Source: Liolophura sinensis (Eukaryota > Mollusca > Polyplacophora > Chitonida > Chitonidae). Taken from it: a stretch of 64,000 nt of DNA. The stretch covers positions 47,609,682 through 47,673,681 of the forward strand of contig NC_088300.1 of NCBI RefSeq assembly GCF_032854445.1, given 5' to 3'. How positions within the stretch are numbered: position 1 is the first letter of the stretch; each line of letters starts with the position of its first letter. Of the stretch, positions 48,063 through 60,000 are shown one piece after another. Made by a program: the position numbers and the translations under genes. Below the pieces are notes generated by a model, which did no database searches, was not told the DNA's origin, and was given only the letters and a program-made list of their open reading frames with translations.

Positions 48063-51000
48063 TCAAGTCCACAAATAAAGGCTGTCATTTAAAAGTTTGG
48101 CAAGTCTTTTGTTCCATGGCGAGTAAAACTTTTCCAACATAGTCCTTGTTTCTGGTAGCATATCGCCGAGATTCTTGTTTTTCTTGGATCGCGTATTGGC
48201 ATTTGGGCTCTCTTCAATGCTGTGTAGTTTTGACTTCTCGGGGGAATCTTTTATAATGAAAGAAGAAATGAATTGTTTGTGAAATAACAGTTTCGCGTGA
48301 AACATGAAAACATGAAGTAATAAACAAGTGCCTTTGCTCTTCATTTTCACTTTTACCATCAAGTTACGATCCAGGATTCTTCACCGTAGAAAGTCTAAAT
48401 CTTCTTACAAATGTGAAGAGGACTTGGGCCAGCACGTGAAGTAAAACTTTTGACTACATTTGCCAGGAGAGGGGGAGGCTAAATGAGGAAGGACACGTTC
48501 GCAACCGATGGTGTCATTAATCAGAAAAATTAAAGGTGGAATGCTTCAGCTGGACGTTGTTTTTGACTGAAATATTTTGGATTTTCTTTAGACATGTCTC
48601 ACTTTTATAAATCCATTGTAATTTAATTTTGAAGTTTATATTTCAAGTTTAGACGAAAAGCAAGAGCTATTAAATTGTGTCTGTCCGTTAGCCATCTGTC
48701 ACGCTTTGGTTTCTGTGGAATAACTTCTCCAAATATATTTCAATTTTGATAAAATATATCTTCAGATTTCTTTTTGGACCCTCAGATAAAAAGGTTGATC
48801 GTTGGTTTCCGCGCAATAATTTCTTCAAATATTTTCCGCTTTTCATCACATTTTGCGTGATTGTGATTTATCTTGTGGCCCTTCAGATTCGAAAATGGTC
48901 TTGTTTTACTCGATGAATAAGTTTTGTATGTTTAAATAGAATGGGATATGGGTTTGCTGACTTTGCTCTTCACTTATTTCTTGGACTGGTGATTTGTCAA
49001 GGGACTACTGAGGCGAGACAAACGATTTCGCAACTAAACCAGCAAGTGTACCAAGTTGTTGGCTATAATTTATCACTATAATTGGCTTTAACAATGAAAG
49101 TGACAGGCTTTAATTCATTGCTACTAAACGGCACTGCAAATACTACAACTGTAGACTCAAGTATTATTTAAGCTGTATACTTGAACTACAGATCCAACGC
49201 GATGACCATGACACTGATTTCCGGATTATCTCCCTTCCGTATAGCATCCTTTAATGATAATGTCATGTTTAGACAACTTTAACAATGATGATTAAAAGGC
49301 TATGTTATGATGAGTCTAACGTATAATAAGTTACAAACGATTCCAAATATAGTTTCCATACGCCAACTGTATTCAGGGAGTAGTACATACCGAGATCCAA
49401 AAACCTGAAAACATTGAGGATGGATTTGGTCACATTAGCGCCATAGTCTTCAGACTGAAGAAACAGGAACTGCTCACGAGGGTAAAGCTGAAACCAGTCT
49501 TCAATATATACGGAATATACACCTATATACAGACGAACCTTAAATAAAAGAAATCGCACAGATTATTGTAAATGATTTCTAAATTGTTAGAGCTTCTTTC
49601 AGAACAATGAAGATATGAAATGTTGGTAGGAAGCTTGGGTAATAATAATAATAATATCATTGCTTTCTATTTGCTTTCTTCATGTCGAAAACAAGAGTGT
49701 ACCTGTTCGACTAATGCAGTGTGCCTGTGGTACGATTGTCGAGTTCGTCTGGCGAAAATAGAAAATGCTCTATTTCAACAGATCGCAACGTCGAGAGTTT
49801 GGAGAGCCGAAGTGCCATTCTCTGACAGGGAAATTTCTTTTTGCGTTGCACTGGTTCCAGAACCTTGAAATAAGCCGTCAGCAGCGTCATCTTGCGTGAA
49901 GTTCGATGGACATCACTTTCCTTTTATTAATATGACAAATATTACGCATAGAAAAATCCCTAGCTTGATCTTGTCAAGGGGAGGTGGTTTCATTTTGTCT
50001 ATATTCCATTTTTATGAGCATGCAACTATGTCATTTCATGGCGTCCGACCACATTATGGGCGACCAAACATTAAAAGGTCGAAATGACCAGAATATTTCA
50101 GTCAGATTTAGGTCCCAGAACAGGTTCAAATAACCCATAACCAACTCCGATAGCTCAGCTGTTAGAGCATCCGCTTCGGAGGCGGTAGATCCAGGGTCAA
50201 TCGTGGGTCGGGTCACACCTGAGACCTTAACAGAGGAAGTTGTAACTTCCTCGCTTGGTGTTCAACATTAAGGGGATAGTGCAACGACTGATTTATCCGT
50301 ATTAGTATAATAGCTAAGGCGGCGTGGCTTACTTGCCCTCGCTAAGTCGTCTCAGTGAAGCAGCACTAGATAAAAGAACGGTGGAAATCCGTCCTGCAAC
50401 AAGGAGGCACATTACACGTATATGATCGCTAAGGACTCCTTCGTCGTCATATGATTGAAAAATTGTTAAGTACAACGTTAAACCCCGAACACTCACTCAC
50501 TCAAAATAACCATTAATAGAGTGGTCCAAACAACCAATAAAACTTTGTCTATAATGTTTACCATGACCCTAATTTGGTGACCAAAGAAAAAGCGACCACA
50601 GAAAATGCGACCTCATTAGTTTTGGTTGCTTCGACCAAATGTACTTTGACCCTATTCTGGCGACCATGAGCATTCGACCATAATGGTTCTTTTGACCAGT
50701 CTTTTAATGGTTAGCGTGCTTTGTTTGGTCGACTTGACCAGATCCTTTTAACAGTGTGGGTATAATATTCGTTATTAAATAAAAATTAAGGTTAAAAAAC
50801 TTTGAACACACTGAATTTTTACGCCAACCGTTTCAGCCAACTTACATTGCCGTGCACATTATACAACGGTATTTACCTGTAGAGTTCTTTGGAACTGCTT
50901 GTCATACAGACAGGCCCGTGTGGTTCTTTTCTTAAAGCAGTCTTCAAGTATGCCTATACTCCGAATCACAAATTTGTGAAAGTTAGATGCACTCAGTCCG

Positions 51001-54000
51001 CTATTGAAATACAAATAATCTGAATACAACCTAAAGAAACAGAAAAACGACAAGATGTAGAATTTGACAGGGATGCAGAACAAAACATTACTTATCCACC
51101 CATAGTTTTCACAGTGAAATATTCCGACTTTTAAAGAAATAATAATACTTAAACTATGTTTGAAATTTTATACACGTGGAATTTATAATCTTTGTTCAAG
51201 GTTCTTGATGGCGACTTCTCCATAAAATTGCCCTTAACACAAACCCGTGTGTATGGTTCCTGATGGTGACTTCCCTATAACATCCCATTGAACACTAAAC
51301 GGTGTGTTGGGTTCTTGATGGTGACTGCTTTATAGTCGGATTGAACACTAGCCGTTTTCCTGATGGTGACTTCTGTATAAAGTCGCCTGAACACTAAACC
51401 CTGTGTTGGGTTCCTGAAGGTGACTTCTCTATAAAGTCACCCGGAGCAATGACTCGTGTGTAGGATTCCTTATAATAACTTATCTGCACAATGGCCCTGA
51501 ACATTAATCCGTGTGTTGAGTTCCTAATGGAGACTTCTCTATGAAGTCACCCTGACCACAAAACCTTGTGTTAGGTTCCTCATGGTGACTTCTCTATAAA
51601 GTCGCCATGAACACTAGCCCGTCTGTAAGGTTCCTGATGATGACATGTATGTAAAGTAGGCCTGAAGAGTAACATGTGTACAGGGTTCCCGGTTCTACAC
51701 TTCTGTGTAGAGTGGCGCTGAACAATAACCCGTGTGTTGGGTTCCTGATGATGACTTCTGTGTAGAGTGGCCCTGAACACTAACTTATGTGTTCATAAGT
51801 TTTCTGGTGATGACTTCTATAGATAGTCCTGAAGATAACTGATGTGTGTGTATTGTCGTTGAATAGTGGCTCTGGACACTTACCTGTCTGTAGGGTTCCT
51901 CATGATGACTATCATCTTCGCATTCGGCAATAAATGATGGATGGAATGGATATTCGTCACTGTAGGTTCATCATATGTCAGGTTGTTTTGTGGGATGAAG
52001 CGCCAGTTGGTTTGATCCCATAATGTAGAAGCACTACAGTCCACTTCAAAATATAAAATAATTGAGTAAGTTAAGAAACTGCATATAACATTTACTGCGA
52101 CATACGAAAACGCTGATAGCCGTGGCGGAGCGGCTTAGCACGCCAGCGCAGTTTAAGTCCAACTCATACTGGCTTCCTCTTCGGCGCTACGTGGGAAGGT
52201 CTGATGTAACCTCCAGATGGCCGTGGGTTTCCCCTGGGCTCTGCCCGGTTTCCTCCCACCATTATGCTGGCCCTCGTCGTATAAGTGAAATATTACAGAG
52301 GTTAAGATACTAGTGAACGACCTACGAGTAATGAGTGACCTTATCTTTATCTGTGTACGACCTGAAGGTCGGCAAATCTAGTTCGCACCGTCTGCTCGTT
52401 CATTGCGAGATGAACGATACTTACTGGTAATACATTTCCGAGTCAATATTTGGAGGTTTTATCTGATTGGATATGAAACTGAAAACGACCTACTCGTGAA
52501 GCAATAGTCTATCGTAAATATAGAAGTTTACTTGAAAAATGTAGAAGTTAAACTGGAACTTCAACTGCACGTATTTTATGCATATGACACTGTGCGGTAA
52601 TGATATAGCGTACGTGCCGCGGCTTTCAAGCTCACCCTATGCCGTAAACATGTAAACAGCGTTCTGTTGTGCGTCATTCCTAATATGTATCACTAATGAC
52701 TTCATGAAAATGCTCGCTATATCTACTGGTAGTTTGATATCGTGGCTCCGTCACAACTATGGTATGGTTGTTTGACCATGCCATATTTTACTACACACGA
52801 TTCCTACTAGTAATTTTATGCCGCGGTTCCGTCACAACTATGGTATAGTTGTTTGACCATGCCATATTTTACTACACGCGATACCTACTAGTAATTTTAT
52901 GCCGTGGTTCCGTCACAACTATGGTATAGTTGTTTGACCATGCCATATTTTACTACACACGATACCTACAAGTAATTTTATGCCGCGGTTCCGTCACAAC
53001 TATGGTATAGTTGTTTGACCATGCCATATTTTACTACACGCGATACCTACTAGTAATTTTATGCCGTGGTTCCGTCACAACTATGGTATAGTTGTTTGAC
53101 CATGCCATATTTTACTACACACGATACCTACAAGTAATTTTATGCCGCGGTTCCGTCACAACTATGGTATTGTTGTTTGACCATGCCATATTTTACTACA
53201 CGCGATACCTAGGCCTACTAGTAATTTTATGCCGCGGTTCCGTCACAACTATGGTATAGTTGTTTGACCATGCCATATTTTACTACACGCGATACCTACT
53301 AGTAATTTTATGCCGCGGTTCCGTCACAACTATGGTATAGTTGTTTGACCATGCCATATTTTACTACACGCGATACCTACTAGTAATTTTATGCCGCGGT
53401 TCCGTCACAACTATGGTATAGTTGTTTGACCATGCCATATTTTACTACACGCGATACCTACTAGTAATTTTATGCCGCGGTTCCGCCACAACTATGATAT
53501 AGTTGTTTGACCATGCCATATTTTACTACACGCGATACCTACTAGTAATTTTATGCCGCGGCTCGGTCACAACTATCGTATAGTTGTTTGACTCTGCTAT
53601 TCTCTCAGCTGCTTTTTGAAAACACTTCAGGTAGGTCAGCAAGCTTCTACCTGCCAAAGAAAAGAACATTTTGAATTTAATCCCAATCCTTAAACAATGA
53701 AGCAAATATGCATGCAACTGCGAGATAATCATTTCCTAAAAAATATCCAGGAATCACCCTGTCAGTCCGTCTGTCAGACCGTAGACATGATTTTGTTCAT
53801 GCATCTCCTCCCAAACTACTGCGGCGATTTCGATGAAACTTATGTACATTTTGCTTATCATTTGAACTTGTGCATGCTTAAGTTTACTGTAAATCGGATA
53901 ATTTTTTTCACAGTTGTCCTCATTTGTGACTTAGGGTAATAGTGATTTGCCATGTGTTTCAGATTCTGTCCATGCAACTTTTCCTAAAGTACTGAACCTA

Positions 54001-57000
54001 TGAAAATTTCCATGAAACCAAACATACATGTGCTCTATCATCTAAATCTGTGTTTAATTACAATCGGGAAAATATTTCGATAATGACTCCCGTTCAGATA
54101 CTTAGTGCAATAATGGATTTTCATGTACACAGATTTTGTCCATGGAACGCCTGTTAAAGTATAGCACCAATTTCCCCTAAGACTTTGTGTATATCTTTTA
54201 TCACATCTAAACATCTACATGATTAATAATAATGACAGTCTGATTATTATTTTTTTCTTGGAAATGTTGAGGGATGAAAGAGGGAGAGGGTATTTCGGAA
54301 ACCCGGATTCTAGTTTTATTTTTTTTCTGTTGCTGTTGTAAGTTCCCTTGACGTGGGGTTCCGTGCATATGTCATAGCTACGTACCTTTTTGATATCTAC
54401 GCCTGGTCCACCAGTGAGGTTCTTTAGCACACGGTGGTTGTATCTGGGGATGCAGCGCTAGTCGACGGTACAGATCCGTGGTACCACACTTAGGGAAGCC
54501 GGCTACGAAGAAATAAGGCAAGCAGCGGATCTCTCCTTTGAAGTTTCCGTCCATTATGCTGTGTCTGATCTCTGATGCCCTTTCAATCCAGCAGGGATTT
54601 TTGAAATTTCTAAGATGGGCAACTGGAGGCTGTGAACAAATAATTGAACATTGAGAATGGCTGATTGCTTGAGTTTTACTATATTCTCATGTACACGCTT
54701 TACGGGACTTATCCACGTGACCCCTTAGGCTTTGCTAACACTACAACTTACTAGTGAGTGAGTATTTGGGGTTTGATATCGTACTTTGAACAATTTTTAT
54801 TACGACGAAGGAATCCATAGTGTGCATGTGATGTGCCTCCTAGTAAGATGTGCCTCCTTGTTGCAGGACGGATTTCCACCGCTCTTTTATCTAGTTCTGC
54901 TTCACTGCGAAGGCAAGTAAGCCGCCCAGTCCGAGCCTTTATACTGATATCCCATTAATGCTGAAAGCCCGGCGAGGAAATTACAATTTCCTCTTTTAAG
55001 GTCTTACTGTGCTATCAGGGCCGGCTACTGTTTGGCGATTACTGTTTGGTGGCTATTAGTATTAATAATATGCCGTTTGTGGTGATTATCAGTAATATGT
55101 CATTGGTGGCGATTAGTATTAGTAATATGTAGTTGGTGGCGATTAGTACCAGTAATGAGCCGTTGGTGGCGATTAGTATTAGTAATAAGTCGTTGATGGC
55201 GATTAGAACAGTAATTAGTCATTATCTGATGGTTGTCTGGACAATTATTCATATTTATAAACGCACAGCGCGGGGTTTTATTTTGACCAGTAATAAGTCG
55301 TTGGTGGCGATTAGTATTAGTGATATGTCGTTGATGGCGATTTATATTAGTAATGAGTCGTTGGTAGTGGTTATTACCAGTAATAAGTAGTAACAGTGGC
55401 GATTAGTAACAGTGGCAAGTTCTTGGTGGCCATTAATATCAGTAATAAGTCTTTGGTGGCGATTAGAAACATAAATAAGTCACTGGTGACGACTACGATA
55501 AGTAATGAGTCACCGCAGGTGAGTTTGACCACTGTTATTGATGGCAATTCTGATAAACGGTAAAAGGAGGTGGGGGTGGCGAAATTCAAACCAGATTCCA
55601 TCAAGGTGGCTGTTCAAAGGTAAGGCATGAAAGGGATAAGGCTAGAGATCAACGGAAAAAGTTAAAGTTTGACTTTTGTTGTAGATATATAAAAACTAGA
55701 AAGGCAATATCCGTATTGCAACAACTACTACAGGGCGATTCACCATATATATTGTTGTTCGATATTTCGTATTTTACTAAATTATTATAAAACGAACATA
55801 AATACATGTACCAAATCACATTGTAATCATGTAGCCTAATGCATTTTATCACAGTGTGCATAAGTTGTGAACTCCAGCAGGCCAGCGTCAGGTCCATACG
55901 TGTTCTTCCATGATATTGTTGAGTATGGATATTAATCATAAGCCTGTTAGCAGAATAATATGTTAAAAAGTAACTCAAACTGAAAATTTTAATAACTTAA
56001 TTATATAGTAGTTGTAAACAGTAATATCTGAAGACGTCTTTGTTTTCATTTCAACAGTAACCGGCAATATATATATCACAGCCTATACTCGCTGTTCGAA
56101 AATGTTACCTACGCTTTGTAAAGTGGATTTACCCAAGAAATCGCTCTATTCAAACGACTGACTCAGCAATTTGCTTATCTGAGCTCTGACACATCTGTCG
56201 TCACTTTATAAAAATATTAAATCAAATATTTCCGATATGGATAAAATGAGTGTGTGGCACACTATTCGTTCTATATCTTAACAACAATGAAACTTCAAAA
56301 AGGAATTGAATGCAAAGCCGAAAACATGTGTTAGCTGCAAAGCAAGGAATCTTTGTCAGACTATTCTTCGATTTTCTGTGCAACTGTGAAACCCGAGTGA
56401 CCTCATACATGCAAGGTGCATTTGTTGAGAGTGCAAGGAAGTGCAGTGTACAGTAGCGAAAAATGACGTACCCAAATTCATAATTCATGCTTTATGTAAG
56501 GGAGGCCACTATTTTTTTATCATAAATGGAGTGCTCTCCCTTGTCCTCCAATGTATGCACTTTAACCCCTGTGTATGCAGTAACCTCGTCCCATAATCTG
56601 GGTCGTGCTATGAGGCGTCTAAAGCGGGAATTTCACTCATGCTTCACTATTACTCCTCATGTAGCTATAGTAACGCACGCATTCTGGTGCACGATTGGGG
56701 GATTTCACTGATCACTTGCCTTATATCATCTCATGTTTGTACATGTGCATCTAGATGCTACTGATTGGGGTTCCTTATATTATACATATTATGCAGGCCT
56801 AGCTCGTCTCTGACCAGTCATCGTTGTCTACCTGGGCATAAACATGACCACTTAATCACAACCATAAGCTTAGACGTCACCATAAGCCCAGGCATAAACA
56901 AGACTAAGTTTACCACTTAATCACAACCATAAGCTTAGACGTAACTGTAAGCCCAGGCATAAACAAGACTAAGTTTACCACTTAATCACAACCATAAGCT

Positions 57001-60000
57001 TAGACGTAACTATAAGCCCAGGCATAAACATAACTAATTAACTTTAGCACTTAAACATAATCATAACATGACAACATTTTATAACTGCGTGCGTAATGCT
57101 AAACAGGATTTGAGTCCGACATCGTGGCTTCCTCTAGCTCTGGCAGGGATCGCACGCTTGATGCTGACAACAAGGTTTTAGATTCTAAATCAGTAGCGTA
57201 ATCGTTGGGACTTTCTTTGCTTATTTGAATGGGTTCATATTTTTAAAAAATGTTTTGACTGAGTCAGGATACGGAAACTGTACTTTTTGTATATTTCAAA
57301 ATGCCTGATTATTGTGGATAGTTTTAGCACCTTCGAAAAGACAAATGTAAAAGTCTTAGTCCACCATCAAAATCCTGATTTGTGCAGTATGGAAGGAATA
57401 CAATATAGGCCTAAAAACGTACAACATATTGAGAGTAAAACCAGAGCACCGTCGACAGCGTAACATTAGGAAAATGGTCAAACGTAACCGGTGAAATACG
57501 GACTCTTGTCAATTTTACCTCAGTTAGGGTTTTATACTAACTGTTCATGTAAATGCTTAAGTGGTAGCACATTGCACAGCCCTTATCTAGGGAAAAATGC
57601 AGTGATGTTAATTATAATTTATTAGACGTCACTGGTCTACAATTAAGTGCCATACAAAACCCCAAGCATACTTACATGCATAACAATGCTTATGGTTGTC
57701 TTAAGTGCTAAACTTAATCAGTTATGTTCATGCCTGGGCTTTTACTTATGGTTATGCTTATGGTGATAGTTATGGTTAAGCCTATGCTTATGGTTACGTT
57801 TAAGCGCTAAACTTAATCAGCTATGTTTATGCCTGGGCTTATGGTTGTGATTAAGTGGTAAACTTAGTCATGTTTATGCCTATGCTTACAGTTACGTCTA
57901 AGCTTATGGTTGTGATTAAGTGGTAAACTTAGTCATGTTTATGCCTATGCTTACAGTTACGTCTAAGCTTATGGTTGTGATTAAGTGGTAAACTTAGTCT
58001 TGTTTATGCCTGGGCTTATGGTTACGTCTAAGCTTATGGTTGTGATTAAGTGGTAAACTTAGTCTTGTTTATGCCTGGGCTTATGGTTACGTCTAAGCTT
58101 ATGGTTGTAATTAAGTGGTAAACTTAGTCTTGTTTATGCCTGGGCTTATGGTGACGTCTAAGCTTATGGTTGTGATTAAGTGGTCATGTTTATGCCCAGG
58201 TAGACAACGATGACTGGTCAGAGACGAGCTAGGCCTGTATAATATGTATAATATAAGGAACCCCAATCAGTAGCATCTAGATGCACATGTACAAACATGG
58301 GATGATATAAGGCAAGTGATCAGTGAAATCCCCCAATCGTGCACCAGAATGCGTGCGTTACTATAGCTACATGAGGAGTAATAGTGAAGCATGAGTGAAA
58401 TTCCCGCATTAGACGCCTCATAGCACGACCCAGATTATGGGACGAGGTTACTGCATACAAAGGGGTTAAAGTGCATATATTGGAGGACAAGGGAGAGCAC
58501 TCCATTTATGATAAAAATTAGTGGCCTCCCTTACATAAAGCACATTACAATAATTTGACATTGTAATTCGGTGTTTATGCCTAGACTTATGGTTACGTCT
58601 AAGCTTATAGTTGTGATTAAGTGCTAAACTTAGTTATGCTTATGCCAAGGCTTATGGTTACGTCTAAGCTTATAGTTGTGATTAAGTGCTAAACTTAGTT
58701 ATGCTTATGCCAAGGCTTATGGTTACGTCTAAGCTTATAGTTGTGATTAAGTGCTAAACTTAGTTATGCTTATGCCAAGGCTTATGGTTACGTCTAAGCT
58801 TATGGTTGTGATTAAGTGGTAAACTTAGTTATGTTTATGCCTACACCTATGGTTATGTTTAAAATGTTAAGGTTCGTTATGAATATACTTATGCGTGGGG
58901 TAGTTTAAACGCTAAGCTTTCGTATGGTTACATGTGCCTTTATCCTTGCGGTTATGTTCAAGAGTGAGTGCGAGTGCTTGTGGTCTAACGTCGTACTTAA
59001 AAAATTTTCAGTCATATGACGACGAAGGAGTCCTTAGAGTGCATGTAATGTATGTCTTTATTGCAGGACGGATTTCCAGCGCTCTTTCATCTAGTGCTGC
59101 TTCACTGAGACGACTTACCGAAGGCGCCCCGCCCGAGCCATTATACTGATACGTTTCAACCAGACGTTACACCATCGCCCCGACGGTGAAGACCAAGCAA
59201 GGAAGTTACAAATTCGTTCAGGTTTCAGGTGTGACCCGACCCAGGATTAACCCTGGATCTACCACCCCCCAAAGCGAACGCTCTACCGGCTGAGAAGGTG
59301 TTATGTTCAAGAGCAAAGGCTTATAGACGCCCCCTTGCACCATTGCTTAAACACAGTAAAGTAAAATTAATGGCTTTGGTGTTAATTATTTTTTATCAGT
59401 TATTTATTTATTTACTTAATTTGTATTTTACGGCGTACTCAAGAATATTTCACTTAAATACGACGGGGGCCAGCATCATGGTGGGCGGATACCCGGCACA
59501 GCCCAGGGGAAACCCACGGCAATTCGCAGGTTGCTGTCAGACCTTCCCACTTACGGCCGGAGAGGAAGCCAGCATGAGCTGGACTTGAACTCAGAGCGAC
59601 AGTATTGGTGAGAGATTCCTGGGTCATTACGCTGTGTTAGCCCGCTAACCAACTGAGCCACGGAAGCCCCGTAATTTTTATCAGATATCACTGGTGTAGA
59701 ATTACTCAATATGCCGTGTTGTCACCACTTTTAATATACAATCACATTGAAACAATCTAGGAAGCAAGTCATAGGAAGTAATTTAAATCGACTACACCAC
59801 TTTGTAAGCCATTGCTTTTTTGTAATGAAGGGATTTATTTAATTAGATGTAGAGTGCATCTTGCTGAAGGACATTTCACTTCCAGAGATATCTCAGGGAC
59901 TGTAATATTCTTACGCCTTAAGTGAGGAAAACGGTATAGTATATTTAGTCTGGTGTATTTAGTTACCTCTATTTATGACATTTCGTTATTTTTACTAGTA

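Noticed and set aside
50141-50212. Functional tRNA gene
   Set aside because: The tRNA-like head belongs to a SINE. The B-box is altered, the acceptor ends do not pair, and a SINE body and tail follow.
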